Of a stretch of DNA of 64,000 bases, positions 9,125 through 19,013 are shown in pieces (within the stretch, counting starts at the first letter, position 1; each line of letters opens with the position of its first letter). The DNA comes from Streptomyces curacoi (GTDB taxonomy: Bacteria; Actinomycetota; Actinomycetes; Streptomycetales; Streptomycetaceae). The position numbers were made by a program, and so were the translations under genes. The stretch is from positions 867,731 to 931,730 of the forward strand of contig NZ_KQ947985.1 in NCBI RefSeq assembly GCF_001513975.1. The letters run 5' to 3'. The notes below the pieces were generated by a model that had not been told where the DNA came from, made no database searches, and worked only from the letters and a program-made list of their open reading frames with translations.

Positions 9125-10276
9125 ATGACTCCTACGACGGAGACCATGGTCGGTATCGGCGGCGCCGCGGAGAGCACCGACATGGTGCTCAACATCGGGC
9201 CTCAGCACCCGTCCACGCACGGCGTGCTGCGGCTGCGGCTGCTTCTCGACGGCGAGCGGATCACGTCCGCGGAGCCGGTGATCGGCTATATGCACCGCGG
9301 TGCGGAGAAGCTGTTCGAGGCGCGCGACTACCGGCAGATCATCATGCTCGCCAACCGCCACGACTGGCTGTCGGCCTTCTCCAACGAGCTGGGCGTCGTC
9401 CTCGCCGTGGAGCGCATGCTCGGCATGGAGGTGCCCGAGCGGGCCGTGTGGACCCGGACGCTGCTCGCGGAGCTCAACCGCGTGCTCAATCACCTGATGT
9501 TCCTCGGGTCCTACCCGCTGGAGCTCGGCGGGATCACGCCGATCTTCTACGCCTTCACGGAGCGCGAGGAGCTCCAGCATGTGATGGAGGAGGTCTCCGG
9601 TGGGCGTATGCACTACATGTTCAACCGGGTGGGCGGCCTGAAGGAGGACCTGCCGGCCGGGTGGACCACGCGCGCGCGGGCCGCCGTCGCCGACGTGCGC
9701 TCCCGTATGGACCGCTTCGACGACCTGGTCCTCGGCAACGAGATCTTCCGGGGGCGCACGCGGGGCGTGGGCGTCCTCCCGCCGGAGACCGTGCACGCGT
9801 ACGGCGTGAGCGGGCCGATCGCGCGCGCCTCGGGCGTCGACTTCGATCTGCGTCGGGACGAGCCCTATCTCGGGTACGGCGAGCTGCAGGACGTTCTGAA
9901 GGTGGTGACGCGACAGGAGGGGGACTGCCTCGCCCGGTTCGAGTGCTTGCTGGAGCAGACCCACCATGCGCTCGACCTGGCCGACGCCTGCCTCGACCGG
10001 CTCGCCGAGCTGCCGCCGGGGCCGATCAACCAGCGGCTTCCCAAGGTGCTGAAGGCACCCGAGGGCCACACGTACGCGTGGACCGAGAACCCGCTCGGCA
10101 TCAACGGCTACTACCTCGTCAGCAAGGGCGAGAAGACCCCGTACCGGCTGAAGCTGCGCTCCGCCTCGTACAACAACATCCAGGCGCTGGTCGAGCTGCT
10201 GCCGGGGACGCTGGTCGCGGACATGGTGGCGATTCTGGGGTCGATGTTCTTCGTGGTGGGGGACATCGACAAGTAG
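9125..10276 (+). CDS. nuoD2: NuoD-type NADH-quinone oxidoreductase 49-kDa subunit (orphan paralogue)
   Basis: 383 residues. NuoD forms the quinone pocket next to cluster N2 in complex I. Hallmarks seen: [15 protein letters not shown] near the N-terminus, [34 protein letters not shown] and a C-terminal VVGDIDK. No other nuo gene is nearby, so this is an orphan copy, as known for Streptomyces, which carry several nuoD genes. The ATG at 9125 has AGGAG upstream. It converges on a MidA/NDUFAF7-type methyltransferase only 14 bases away, a family that methylates NuoD homologues in mitochondria. Confidence 0.9.
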   Translation: MTPTTETMVGIGGAAESTDMVLNIGPQHPSTHGVLRLRLLLDGERITSAEPVIGYMHRGAEKLFEARDYRQIIMLANRHDWLSAFSNELGVVLAVERMLGMEVPERAVWTRTLLAELNRVLNHLMFLGSYPLELGGITPIFYAFTEREELQHVMEEVSGGRMHYMFNRVGGLKEDLPAGWTTRARAAVADVRSRMDRFDDLVLGNEIFRGRTRGVGVLPPETVHAYGVSGPIARASGVDFDLRRDEPYLGYGELQDVLKVVTRQEGDCLARFECLLEQTHHALDLADACLDRLAELPPGPINQRLPKVLKAPEGHTYAWTENPLGINGYYLVSKGEKTPYRLKLRSASYNNIQALVELLPGTLVADMVAILGSMFFVVGDIDK

Positions 10277-10290
10277 GGCGGGGCCACCGG

Positions 10291-11337
10291 TCAGGCCGCC
10301 GGTTCGAGGGGGTTCGGAATGCCGACCGGCTGCACCAGCCACCCGAAGTCCCCCAGCCCGCTCGCCGCGGTGAGCTCGGCGGCTTCGCCCGCGGTCGCGA
10401 GGGCTCGTACGTAGTCGGCCGGGTGGGTGGAGGCCAGTGCGAGCGGGGGGCGTGCGCCGGTGATGCCCAGGGCGTGCAGTGCGTCGCGCTGGGACAGCAG
10501 GCGTGCGCCCGGCAGCGCGCACGCCGTCGCGCAGGCGTCCAGCGCGACGTGCGCCGTGATGTCGCAGGAACCGTCGGGCACGGGCGCCGTCTCGCGCCCC
10601 TCCCGGAAGCCGGTGAGCGTTCCGAAGGGCGGCCGGGCGCTCACCGTGTGCGCATAGTCGACGGCGACCGCCAGCCCCCGCTCCAGCGTCGCCACAGCGG
10701 CGGCCCAGGCCTCGTCCCGCGGCAGCCCGATCTCGGCCCGCAGCCCTTCCACGACCGGCGCGCCTTCCCTATCCGTCGCCGCGTCCCGGCCGCCCAGCGG
10801 CCACCACCGCGCGAGCCACCGCGCCTCCGCGCCGGCGACCGGATCCCCGAGGCGCTCGGTGCCGTCCCGTCGTACGAGGACCAGGCGCGGTACGCCCGCG
10901 GAGTCCACCTCCGCGACCTCGACGGGGACGTTGTCCAGCCACTCGTTGGCGAACAGCAGCCCTGTGATCCGCCGCGGCGGCTCGGGCAGCCACTCGATCC
11001 GGTGATCCAGCGTTTGCGGGCGTTCGGCGATCTCGACGGCGTACGCACGCGTGCGTGCCGCCACCTCGGCGGGCAGCGCGGCCAGGACGCCGGAGACCAG
11101 CTCGCCCCGCCCCGCCGCCATGTCGACGAAGTCGAGCGACCCGGGGCGGCCCAACGCCTCGTCGACCCGGCACAGCAGCCGGGCCACGGCCGTGGCGAAG
11201 AGCGGCGACGCGTGGACGGACGTACGGAAGTGGCCGGCCGGGCCCTCGGGCCGCCGATAGAAGCCGCCCGGCCCGTAGAGAGCGGCCTGCGTCGCCGCAC
11301 GCCACCCGTGCCATTCGCCCGTCGCCTCTGCTGTCAC
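10291..11337 (-). CDS. MidA/NDUFAF7-family SAM-dependent methyltransferase (DUF185)
   Basis: 348 residues. The N-terminal part ([19 protein letters not shown], then [19 protein letters not shown]) is typical of PF02636, followed by the SAM-binding [15 protein letters not shown] and the family motif [15 protein letters not shown]. Mitochondrial NDUFAF7 dimethylates an arginine of the 49-kDa complex I subunit. Here the gene is tail-to-tail with nuoD, which suggests the same substrate, but that is inference. Start chosen at MTAEATGEW. Confidence 0.83.
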   Translation of the reverse strand: MTAEATGEWHGWRAATQAALYGPGGFYRRPEGPAGHFRTSVHASPLFATAVARLLCRVDEALGRPGSLDFVDMAAGRGELVSGVLAALPAEVAARTRAYAVEIAERPQTLDHRIEWLPEPPRRITGLLFANEWLDNVPVEVAEVDSAGVPRLVLVRRDGTERLGDPVAGAEARWLARWWPLGGRDAATDREGAPVVEGLRAEIGLPRDEAWAAAVATLERGLAVAVDYAHTVSARPPFGTLTGFREGRETAPVPDGSCDITAHVALDACATACALPGARLLSQRDALHALGITGARPPLALASTHPADYVRALATAGEAAELTAASGLGDFGWLVQPVGIPNPLEPAA

Positions 11338-11455
11338 CGGCCCAGGCTAAGCGCACAGGGGAACGCGGCCTCCACCTTGGGGAGTACGCGCTCGTGGTGC
11401 GGATCGGCCCTCCGGTTGACCCCTGCACACATCTCACTTCCCTACGCTGGGTTAC

Positions 11456-12670
11456 GTGCAGCGCCTCTATGACTTCCTCCGCAGGCACCCGACAGGGGTC
11501 GACAGCTTCTGGGCCGTCCTCCTTTTCGGGATCTCTGTGATGACCACGGCCTTCGAGCAGGCGGCCGGGCAGGAGGCTCGGGGCACCGAATCCGCGCTGG
11601 CCGTCGTCCCGGTCGTCCTGCTGCTGTGCCTGGTCATCGCGCTGCGCCGGCGCATGCCGGAGAAGATGCTGCTGTTGGCCATCGGCGTGGGACTGGCACA
11701 GATGGCGCTGGACGTGGCGACGACGGCCGCGAACTTCGCCTTCCTGGTGATCACCTACACCGTGGCCGCGACGGGCGCCCGCTGGGCCTCCCGGCTCGCG
11801 CTCGCCATGGGCCTGTCGGCCGCGCCGCTGGCACAGCTGCGCTGGCCGGAGCAGGAGTCCAGCGTCCTGGGCACTGTGGCCCTGGTGATCTTCATGACGG
11901 TGCCGTTCGCCCTCGCCTGGGTGCTCGGCGACTCGATCCGCACCCGGCGCGCCTACTACGAGCAGCTTGAGGAGCGCGCGACCCGGCTCGAAAAGGAGCG
12001 CGAGGCGCAGGCCAAGGTGGCGGTCGCCGCCGAACGCGCCCGTATCGCGCGCGAGCTGCACGACGTCGTCGCGCACAACGTCTCCGTGATGGTGGTCCAG
12101 GCCGACGGCGCCGCCTACGTCCTCGACTCCGCCCCCGACCAGGCCAAGAAGGCCCTGGAGACCATCTCCTCCACCGGCCGCCAGGCCCTCGCCGAGATGC
12201 GCCGCCTGCTCGGGGTGCTGCGCACCGGTGAGCACCAGGAGGGCGGCGAGTACGTCCCCCAGCCCGACGTCGAACAGATCGACGAGCTCATCCAGCAGTG
12301 CCGCAACTCCGGCCTGCCGGTCGACTTCAAGGTGGAGGGCACGCCGCGCCCGCTGCCCAGCGGCGTCGAGCTGACGGCGTACCGCATTGTGCAGGAGGCG
12401 CTCACCAACACCCGCAAGCACGGGGGTCCCAACGCGGGGGCGAGTGTGCGCCTGGTCTACTTCGACGACGGTCTCGGCCTGCTCGTCGAGGACGACGGCA
12501 AGGGCGCGCCGCACGAGCTGTACGAGGACGGCGGCGCCGACGGCAAGGGCCACGGTCTGATCGGGATGCGCGAGCGCGTCGGCATGGTCGGCGGGACCCT
12601 GGACGCGGGGCCGCGCCCGGGCGGAGGATTCCGCATCAGTGCGCTGCTGCCGCTCAAACCGGCACACTGA
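11456..12670 (+). CDS. NarL-type sensor histidine kinase
   Basis: 404 residues. Four to five membrane helices fill residues 18-160, then a short coiled coil leads to the HisKA_3 dimerisation motif RIARELHDVVAHNVSVM with phospho-acceptor His202. The HATPase_c domain shows the N-box IVQEALTNTRKH, a G-box VEDDGKGAP and GHGLIGMRERV. The sensor part has no large extracytoplasmic loop, so it probably senses within or near the membrane. It starts at a GTG and pairs with the response regulator 74 bases downstream. The signal is unknown. Confidence 0.9.
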   Translation: MQRLYDFLRRHPTGVDSFWAVLLFGISVMTTAFEQAAGQEARGTESALAVVPVVLLLCLVIALRRRMPEKMLLLAIGVGLAQMALDVATTAANFAFLVITYTVAATGARWASRLALAMGLSAAPLAQLRWPEQESSVLGTVALVIFMTVPFALAWVLGDSIRTRRAYYEQLEERATRLEKEREAQAKVAVAAERARIARELHDVVAHNVSVMVVQADGAAYVLDSAPDQAKKALETISSTGRQALAEMRRLLGVLRTGEHQEGGEYVPQPDVEQIDELIQQCRNSGLPVDFKVEGTPRPLPSGVELTAYRIVQEALTNTRKHGGPNAGASVRLVYFDDGLGLLVEDDGKGAPHELYEDGGADGKGHGLIGMRERVGMVGGTLDAGPRPGGGFRISALLPLKPAH

Positions 12671-12744
12671 CGCCTGCGCATGCCCTTTGTTGACACCTGT
12701 AACGGCCCTGTAGACGGATACGGAAGACACGGAAGAGGACCCCG

Positions 12745-13416
12745 ATGACGATCCGCGTGATGCTCGTCGACGACCAGGTGCTGCTGCGCACCGGGTTCCG
12801 GATGGTGCTCGCCGCCCAGCCGGACATGGAGGTCGTCGCGGAGGCGGGTGACGGCGTCGAGGCCCTCCAGGTGCTGCGCTCGACTCCGGTCGACGTCGTG
12901 CTGATGGACGTGCGCATGCCGAAGCTGGACGGTGTGGAGACCACCCGCCGCATCTGCTCGGAGCCCGATCCGCCCAAGGTGCTCATCCTGACCACCTTCG
13001 ACCTCGACGAGTACGCCTTCTCCGGGCTGAAGGCGGGCGCCTCCGGCTTCATGCTCAAGGACGTGCCGCCCGGCGAACTCCTCGCCGCCATCCGCTCGGT
13101 GCACAGCGGCGACGCGGTGGTGGCCCCCTCGACGACCCGGCGGCTGCTCGACCGGTTCGCGCCGATGCTGCCCTCCGCAGGCAAGGAGCCCCAGCACAAG
13201 GAGCTGGAGCGGCTCACCGACCGGGAGCGCGAGGTGATGGTGCTGGTCGCCCAGGGCCTGTCCAACGGCGAGATCGCGGCCCGGCTGGTCCTGTCCGAGG
13301 CGACGGTGAAGACCCACGTGGGCCGCATCCTGACCAAGCTGGGGCTGCGCGACCGGGTGCAGGTGGTGGTGCTGGCGTACGAGACGGGGCTGGTCCGGGC
13401 GGGCGGGCACGGCTGA
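12745..13416 (+). CDS. NarL/FixJ-family response regulator
   Basis: 223 residues. Receiver domain with acidic pair D9-D10, phospho-acceptor D55 (VVLMDVRMPK), switch Thr in LILTTFD and Lys105, followed by a LuxR-type HTH (LTDREREVMVLVAQGLSNGE ... VKTHVGRILTKLGLRDR). It is the partner of the kinase immediately upstream. Regulon unknown. Confidence 0.92.
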   Translation: MTIRVMLVDDQVLLRTGFRMVLAAQPDMEVVAEAGDGVEALQVLRSTPVDVVLMDVRMPKLDGVETTRRICSEPDPPKVLILTTFDLDEYAFSGLKAGASGFMLKDVPPGELLAAIRSVHSGDAVVAPSTTRRLLDRFAPMLPSAGKEPQHKELERLTDREREVMVLVAQGLSNGEIAARLVLSEATVKTHVGRILTKLGLRDRVQVVVLAYETGLVRAGGHG

Positions 13417-13465
13417 TTCCCGGGTACGTCACCCGCGCGTGACCGACGGGCACTAGGGTCTGCGC

Positions 13466-14098
13466 ATGCTTCTGTGGATCAACGGACCCTTCGGGGGCGG
13501 CAAGACACAGACCGCACACGAGATCCAGCGCCGACTGCCCGGCAGCGTCGTCTGCGACCCCGAGCACGCAGGGTTCGGCCTGCGGCGCATGCTCCCGCCG
13601 GAGCTCCGTGGTGATTTCCAGGACTTGACGGCCTGGCGGCAGGGCGTCGTCGAGGTACTCGACCTCGCCCTCACCAAGCACGACGGCGTGGTGATCGCCC
13701 CCATGACGGTCACCCGCCCCGACTGCTTCGCCGAGACGGTCGGCCGGCTGCGGGAGATCGGTCACGACGTACGTCACTTCACGCTCCTCGCGGAACGCGA
13801 GACCGTGCTGAAGCGGCTGCGCGAGCGCGGCTTCGGGCACCTCCTTCAGTACGTCGCCGGGAAGAACGCCGGGCTGCGGCGGGAGAGCTGGGCCGTACGG
13901 CAGCTCGACCACTGTCTGGAGCGGCTGCGCGAGCCGGAGTTCGCCGAGCACCTGTGGACGGACCACTCGACCGTGCCGAAGACGGCGGACCGGATCGCCG
14001 TCCTGGCCGGGCTGAGACTCAGGCCGAACAACGAGGGCGCGCTGCGGACGCGGCTGCGGCAGGCGGGGGTCGGGATCAGGCACATCCGGTTCGACTGA
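13466..14098 (+). CDS. TmrB-like P-loop protein (tunicamycin-resistance family)
   Basis: 210 residues. It opens MLLWINGPFGGGKTQTAHEI with a Walker A motif (residues 7-14), then VVCDPEHAGFGLR, and PMTVTRPDCF and HFTLLAERETVLKRLRERG. These blocks match, from memory, the order and wording of Bacillus TmrB, which confers tunicamycin resistance and may bind the drug. The match covers nearly the full length. Whether this copy protects against tunicamycin-type nucleosides or serves another kinase-like role is not shown. It stands alone, 49 bases after the response-regulator gene. Confidence 0.75.
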   Translation: MLLWINGPFGGGKTQTAHEIQRRLPGSVVCDPEHAGFGLRRMLPPELRGDFQDLTAWRQGVVEVLDLALTKHDGVVIAPMTVTRPDCFAETVGRLREIGHDVRHFTLLAERETVLKRLRERGFGHLLQYVAGKNAGLRRESWAVRQLDHCLERLREPEFAEHLWTDHSTVPKTADRIAVLAGLRLRPNNEGALRTRLRQAGVGIRHIRFD

Positions 14099-14119
14099 CG
14101 CCCGGCCCGGCCACGGGCC

Positions 14120-15226
14120 CTATCGGAGGATCCCCTCCAGGAAGTCGCTGCCCAGCCGGGCCACCACCGTCACGTCCAGTTGGTGCATGACGTACCGCCC
14201 GCGGCGGCGTGTGGTGATCAGGCCCGCCTTCTTCAGGACGCCCAGGTGCCGCGATATCTCCGGTGCCGTCATGCCGTGCGCCTGCGCCAGTTCGCCCGTG
14301 GTGTAGGCGCTGCGGGCCAGGTTGCGGCAGATGCGCATCCGCACGGGGTGGGAGAGCGCGGTCATCCGCAGGGTGAGCTGCTCGACCGTGGGCGGGGCGG
14401 CGAGCTCGGGGGAACCGACCGGGTAGTGCAGCACCGGCTGCCAGCCGTGGCGGTGCAGGACCATCAGGTGGGGCCAGCCCAGGCTCGTCGGGACGAGGAG
14501 GAGGCCGCCGTCCTCCGTGGCCGTGTGGTCCTCGCCGAGCTTGTCGACCGTGATCCGGGCGGCGGCCTCGTCGAGGGTCACCGCCGGGGACACCGCGGCC
14601 AGCGCCTCGGCCAGGCCCCTGTGCCGCAGCAGGTCGGTCTTGTGGCGGGCGTCCGCCGCGAGCTGGTGGCGCTGGCGGGACCACGCCTCCGCGAAGAACG
14701 CCTCGTCGCAGTCCTGGAGGAACTGCCGCAGCCAGGCCCGGATCCGCGGCGGTTCCGTCAGCAGCCGCTCGCTGAACCGCAGTTGCCGCGGCCCGCGCGC
14801 GGCGGCGAGCTCCAGCGCCCGTCGGCGCACCCCGGGGTCGGAGAGCGCGTCGGCCCCCTGTGTGCCGTACGGCGCGGCACAGGTGAACTCCAGGGCCGCC
14901 TCCACGAACTGCTCGTCCGTCAGCTTGTCCAGCAGGTCCAGGTCCTCGGCGAGCGTGGCGCCCGGGAGAGTGCTGCGGCCCGGGATGCCCGCGAAGGGCA
15001 TGAAGAGGTCCGAGAACGTCGTCCGCCACAGGAAGTCGGCCTCGCACATCCGGTCGGCCAGATGCGAGTCCAGCCGGGCCGTCACGCCCGTCACCCAGCC
15101 CTGCAGGCCCGGGTGGTGCCCCGGCTCCGACAGCGCGTGCAGCGCCATGCCGAGCTCGGCCAGGGGGGAGGGCACGACGGCGAGCCTCTCCGGCCGCAGC
15201 CCCGTGATGTCGATGCTCACGCTCAT
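14120..15226 (-). CDS. DUF5937 family ArsR-type transcriptional regulator
   Basis: 368 residues counting from MSVSIDITGLRPERL. The long N-terminal domain is of the DUF5937 type; the C-terminal ~80 residues form an ArsR winged helix (LTLRMTALSHPVRMRICRNL ... GMTAPEISRHLGVLKKAGLI). No metal-binding ELCVCDL motif is present, so a small-molecule ligand sensed by the N-terminal domain is more likely than a metal. A perfect inverted repeat 36 bases upstream of the start is a good candidate autoregulatory operator. Confidence 0.8.
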   Translation of the reverse strand: MSVSIDITGLRPERLAVVPSPLAELGMALHALSEPGHHPGLQGWVTGVTARLDSHLADRMCEADFLWRTTFSDLFMPFAGIPGRSTLPGATLAEDLDLLDKLTDEQFVEAALEFTCAAPYGTQGADALSDPGVRRRALELAAARGPRQLRFSERLLTEPPRIRAWLRQFLQDCDEAFFAEAWSRQRHQLAADARHKTDLLRHRGLAEALAAVSPAVTLDEAAARITVDKLGEDHTATEDGGLLLVPTSLGWPHLMVLHRHGWQPVLHYPVGSPELAAPPTVEQLTLRMTALSHPVRMRICRNLARSAYTTGELAQAHGMTAPEISRHLGVLKKAGLITTRRRGRYVMHQLDVTVVARLGSDFLEGILR

Positions 15227-15261
15227 GTCCTCATGGTGCACCCCGCCACTGACAACGCGGC

Positions 15262-15290
15262 CGTCGATTGACGACGGCCGTCAATCGACG
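15262..15290. promoter_or_regulatory. Perfect 12+5+12 inverted repeat, probable operator of the DUF5937/ArsR regulator
   Basis: Arms CGTCGATTGACG and CGTCAATCGACG are exact reverse complements around the spacer ACGGC. The site lies between the regulator start (15226, minus) and the small plus-strand gene at 15385, so it could control both. Winged-helix dimers usually bind such palindromes. No T-run follows, so a terminator is less likely. Confidence 0.6.
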
Positions 15291-15384
15291 CGACGTGGCG
15301 TTCGCAGCCGAGCAACCTGGGACCACCGGGGCAGCCGCGGAGCCCGATCCCCACCTCTCCTACGTCCCGACCAGGCGATCCGTC

Positions 15385-15600
15385 ATGAGCATCACGCAGC
15401 ACCACCTCCTCGACACCTACCGCGCCCGTCAGCTCGGCGAGCCCGTGCCTCCGGCGCCTGGCGCCCACGACTGGCAGGTCGTGCGCGAGTGGCGCGACCA
15501 CCGGCAGTTCCGCGCGGCCGTCGCCGGGCGACCGGCCCACGGGCGGATACGGCAGGCCCTGGGGCGGTGGCTGCATATGCGGCCGCACTCCCCTCGCTGA
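15385..15600 (+). CDS. Small conserved hypothetical protein (71 aa)
   Basis: Begins MSITQHHLLDTYRARQLGEP and ends with a basic tail. Composition is compact and soluble, with several Trp/Arg (HDWQVVREWRDHRQFR). No domain recognised and no membrane helix. The frame opens earlier at a TTG inside the palindrome, but ATG 15385 is the better start. It is divergent from the DUF5937/ArsR gene and may be its target. Confidence 0.5.
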   Translation: MSITQHHLLDTYRARQLGEPVPPAPGAHDWQVVREWRDHRQFRAAVAGRPAHGRIRQALGRWLHMRPHSPR

Positions 15601-15616
15601 TCCCGACCCGGCGCCG

Positions 15617-16897
15617 CTACGTGCCGGCCTCGCCGGGGAGCCGGGCGACGAACTCCGCGACGGCCGCTGTCACGTCGGCGGCCGTCCACTCCAGACCGGC
15701 GGCCCGTACGTAGACCTCGGTGAAGGCCAGGCCCGGCCCCTTGGCCTCCCATCCGTTGGCGAAGAGGGCGGTCTTCGTCTCCTCGGCCTGCCGGATCGCG
15801 GCCTCCGCGAGGGCGTCGGCGTCGTACGGCAGCCAGACCTGGAACTCGTTCGTGTGCGGCGGCTCGGGGTGGACCCGCGCCCAGGGCACCCCGGCCGCCG
15901 CGAAGCCCTCGCGCAGTGCGGCGGCCACCACGCGCGCGTGGGCCACGTACTCGGGCAGCCGGGGCAGCTCCCGCTCCAGGCCGGCGAGTGCCGACAGAGC
16001 GGTGGGGAACTGCTGGAACACCGTGCCGCCGTAGCGGTGCCGCCAGGCCTTCGCCTCGTCCACCAGCGCTTGCGGACCGGCGAGGGCCGCGCCGCCGAAG
16101 CCGTCGAGGGACTTGTAGAACGACACGTACACGCTGTCCGCCAGGCCCGCGATCTCCTCCAGCGGGCGGCCGAAGTGCACGGTGGACTCCCACAGGCGCG
16201 CGCCGTCGAAGTGCACCACCGCATCGCGCTCCCGCGCCGCCTCCACCACGTCCGTGAGCTCCTCCCATGAGGGCAGCACGAAACCGGCGTCCCTAAGGGG
16301 GAGTTCGAGCATCAGCGCCCCGAAGGGCTCGTCGAAGTCACGCACCTCGGCGGCGGTCGGCAGTCGGGGCTCGCTGGTCACATGGACCGGGCGCAGGCCG
16401 CTGACCTGGCTGAACGCGTTCCGTTCATGCACTTCGGGGTGGGCCAGCGGGTGCAGGGCGACGGTCGGGGTGCCGGTCCGGCCCGCCCAGCAGCGCAGGG
16501 CCACCTGCTGGGCCATCGTGCCCGTCGGGAAGAACGCGGCGGCCTCCTTGCCGAGCAGCCCGGCGGTCTTCTGCTCCAAGGCCTCGACGATTCCGTCGCC
16601 GTAGAGGTCCGACGGCTGGTCCAGGTCGTGCACATCCAGCGCGCGCGCCTCGTCCAGCAGCGCCAGGCGCTCGCGGAGGGTGCCCAGGAAGCCGGGGCGC
16701 GCGAGCACGCGCTGCGCGCCGCGGTGGGCGGCATTGCGCCGTTCGCGGCGCCGTTTGCGCCGCTCGTCGTCCGACAGCTGCCCGCCCGACAATTGCTCGT
16801 CGGGTGACGGCTCGTCCGGCCCCGATTGCTCGTCGGGAGACCACTCGTCCGGCCCCGTCCCTGTCCGCTGCCCGCCCTGCTCCGCCGTATCGCTCAT
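15617..16897 (-). CDS. Low-specificity L-threonine aldolase/beta-eliminating lyase family PLP enzyme
   Basis: 426 residues. Fold-type I PLP enzyme of PF01212: AAAFFPTGTMAQQVALRCW, the cofactor Asp in AVVHFDGARLWES, and the Schiff-base lysine in YVSFYKSLDGFGGAALAG. Members cleave L-threonine or other beta-hydroxy amino acids to glycine plus an aldehyde; the exact substrate is not readable. The first ~45 residues are a disordered Ser/Pro/Asp/Glu repeat (SPDEQ-like units) absent from most homologues. The start at MSDTAEQ (16897) avoids overlap with the divergent promoter of the DUF2520 gene. Confidence 0.85.
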   Translation of the reverse strand: MSDTAEQGGQRTGTGPDEWSPDEQSGPDEPSPDEQLSGGQLSDDERRKRRRERRNAAHRGAQRVLARPGFLGTLRERLALLDEARALDVHDLDQPSDLYGDGIVEALEQKTAGLLGKEAAAFFPTGTMAQQVALRCWAGRTGTPTVALHPLAHPEVHERNAFSQVSGLRPVHVTSEPRLPTAAEVRDFDEPFGALMLELPLRDAGFVLPSWEELTDVVEAARERDAVVHFDGARLWESTVHFGRPLEEIAGLADSVYVSFYKSLDGFGGAALAGPQALVDEAKAWRHRYGGTVFQQFPTALSALAGLERELPRLPEYVAHARVVAAALREGFAAAGVPWARVHPEPPHTNEFQVWLPYDADALAEAAIRQAEETKTALFANGWEAKGPGLAFTEVYVRAAGLEWTAADVTAAVAEFVARLPGEAGT

Positions 16898-17094
16898 GCC
16901 CGGATCATGCCGCGCGTCCGCCCACGCGGGCACCCGCGTTTCGGACGCCGGGGCCCCCGCGTTGCCCCCGCGTGCGAAGGCGTGGGGAAACCCACAGCCT
17001 GTGGACAACCGAACGCCTCTCGAACCGATCGCGTTAACATGACGAGAAATCGTCCGGTACCCAGAGCGGACTGGAACGGGAAGGCCGCCGTCGA

Positions 17095-18024
17095 GTGAGT
17101 ACAAGCCAACAGCCAGATCCCAAGGACCGCCCCGCGCGGCTCACCGTCGGTGTCGTCGGCGCCGGCCGCGTGGGCCCCGCGCTCGCCGCGTCCCTCCAGC
17201 TCGCCGGGCACCGCCCGGTGGCCGTCTCCGGGGTCTCCGACGCCTCCCGGCGACGGGCGGCGCAGCTGCTCCCCGACGTGCCGCTCATGCCGCCCGCCGA
17301 GGTCCTCCAGCGCGCCGAGCTGGTCCTGCTCACCGTCCCGGACGACGCGCTGCCGGGCCTGGTCGAGGGCCTCGCCGAGACCGGGGCCGTACGGCCGGGG
17401 CAGCTGCTGGTGCACACCTCCGGGCGCTACGGCGCGAAGGTCCTGGACCCCGCCCTGCGCGCGGGCGCGCTGCCGCTGGCCCTGCACCCGGCGATGACCT
17501 TCACCGGCACCCCCGTGGACGTCCAGCGCCTGGCCGGCTGCTCCTTCGGCGTCACCGCGCCCGAGGAGCTGCGGCTGGCCGCCGAGGCCCTGGTCATCGA
17601 GATGGGCGGCGAGCCCGAGTGGATCGCCGAGGAGATGCGCCCGCTGTACCACGCGGCCCTCGCGCTGGGCGCCAACCACCTGGTGACGCTGGTCGCCCAG
17701 TCCATGGAGCTGCTGCGCGAGGCGGGCGTGGCGGCCCCCGACCGCATGCTGGGCCCCCTGCTCGGCGCCGCCCTCGACAACGCCCTGCGCTCCGGCGACG
17801 CGGCGCTGACCGGCCCCGTCGCGCGCGGGGACGCCGGCACCGTCGCCGCGCACGTCACGGAGCTGCGCCGGCACGCCCCGCAGACCGTCGCCGGCTACCT
17901 CGCGATGGCACGCGCGACCGCCGACCGGGCACTCGCCCACGGACTGCTCAAGCCGGAGCTCGCCGAGGACCTCCTCGGGGTACTCGCCAACGGGACCAAC
18001 GGCGCCGAGGGAGACGGCCGATGA
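17095..18024 (+). CDS. Rossmann-fold DUF2520 protein (ketopantoate reductase-like context)
   Basis: 309 residues, GTG start. N-terminal NAD(P)-binding fold with [17 protein letters not shown], then a helical DUF2520 domain with LHPAMTFTG and [14 protein letters not shown]. It overlaps panC by ATGA, and the same pairing exists in mycobacteria (Rv3603c-panC). By fold and context it may act as a ketopantoate reductase or related dehydrogenase in pantothenate synthesis, but sequence alone does not prove it. It is the first gene of the five-gene cofactor operon. Confidence 0.82.
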   Translation: MSTSQQPDPKDRPARLTVGVVGAGRVGPALAASLQLAGHRPVAVSGVSDASRRRAAQLLPDVPLMPPAEVLQRAELVLLTVPDDALPGLVEGLAETGAVRPGQLLVHTSGRYGAKVLDPALRAGALPLALHPAMTFTGTPVDVQRLAGCSFGVTAPEELRLAAEALVIEMGGEPEWIAEEMRPLYHAALALGANHLVTLVAQSMELLREAGVAAPDRMLGPLLGAALDNALRSGDAALTGPVARGDAGTVAAHVTELRRHAPQTVAGYLAMARATADRALAHGLLKPELAEDLLGVLANGTNGAEGDGR

Positions 18025-19013
18025 CCACCACCCTGCTGCGTACCGCCGACGAGCTGCACGCGCGCGTGCGCAAGGGCCGCCGCGCCGTCGTGATGACCAT
18101 GGGGGCCCTGCACGAGGGCCACGCCACCCTCGTCCGCACCGCGCGCGAGATCGCCGGACCGGACGGCGAGGTCGTCGTCACCGTCTTCGTGAACCCGCTG
18201 CAGTTCGGCAAGGGCGAGGACCTCGACCGCTACCCGCGCACCCTGGAGGCCGACCTCAAGCTCGCCGAGCAGGCGGGCGCGGACGCCGTGTTCGCCCCTT
18301 CCGTGGACGAGGTCTACCCGGGCGGCGAGCCCCAGGTCCGCATCAGCGCCGGCCCCATGGGCGAACGCCTGGAGGGCGCCTCCCGGCCCGGCCACTTCGA
18401 CGGCATGCTCACCGTCGTCGCCAAGCTGCTCCACCTCACCCGCCCCGACGTCGCCCTGTACGGCCAGAAGGACGCCCAGCAGCTCGCCCTGATCCGCCGC
18501 ATGGTGCGCGACCTGAACTTCGGCGTCGAGATCGTCGGCGTCCCGACCGTGCGCGAGGAGGACGGCCTCGCGCTCTCCAGCCGCAACCGCTACCTCTCGC
18601 CCAAGGAGCGGCGCACCGCGCTCGCGCTCTCCCAGGCGCTGTTCGCCGGCCGCGACCGGCACGCGGCCCAGGAGGCGCTGCGCGCGCGGGCCCGCGAAGT
18701 GCCCGCCACGCGCGCGCGTGCCGAGGCGCTCAGCGCCATAGGGGAGTCCCGCGCGGCGGCCGACGCGCACGCCGTCGCCAAAGCCGTCCCCGGCGCCGCG
18801 GCAGCCGTCCGCGCCGCCGCCCGCCTGGTCCTCGACGAGGCCGCCCGCCTCGACCCGCCGCTCGAACTGGACTACCTGGCGCTCGTCGACCCTTCCGACT
18901 TCACCGAGATCGAGGACGACTTCACCGGCGAGGCCGTCCTCGCCGTCGCCGCCCGGGTCGGGACGACCCGGCTGATCGACAACCTCCCCCTCACCTTCGG
19001 AGCCGCCTCGTGA
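18021..19013 (+). CDS. panC: PanC, pantothenate synthetase
   Basis: 330 residues. ATP-dependent ligation of pantoate and beta-alanine. Signatures: [19 protein letters not shown] (HIGH-like), [29 protein letters not shown] and [16 protein letters not shown] (KMSKS-like). ATG 18021 overlaps the preceding stop (ATGA), and its own stop overlaps the nadB GTG. Length is slightly above the usual ~285-310 because of an Ala/Arg-rich insertion near residues 210-255. panD, which supplies beta-alanine, is not in the window. Confidence 0.96.
   Translation: MTTTLLRTADELHARVRKGRRAVVMTMGALHEGHATLVRTAREIAGPDGEVVVTVFVNPLQFGKGEDLDRYPRTLEADLKLAEQAGADAVFAPSVDEVYPGGEPQVRISAGPMGERLEGASRPGHFDGMLTVVAKLLHLTRPDVALYGQKDAQQLALIRRMVRDLNFGVEIVGVPTVREEDGLALSSRNRYLSPKERRTALALSQALFAGRDRHAAQEALRARAREVPATRARAEALSAIGESRAAADAHAVAKAVPGAAAAVRAAARLVLDEAARLDPPLELDYLALVDPSDFTEIEDDFTGEAVLAVAARVGTTRLIDNLPLTFGAAS

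Noticed and set aside
9125..10276. Group 4 hydrogenase large subunit instead of NuoD
   Set aside because: No nickel-binding CxxC pairs at the ends, and the C-terminus VVGDIDK is NuoD-like.
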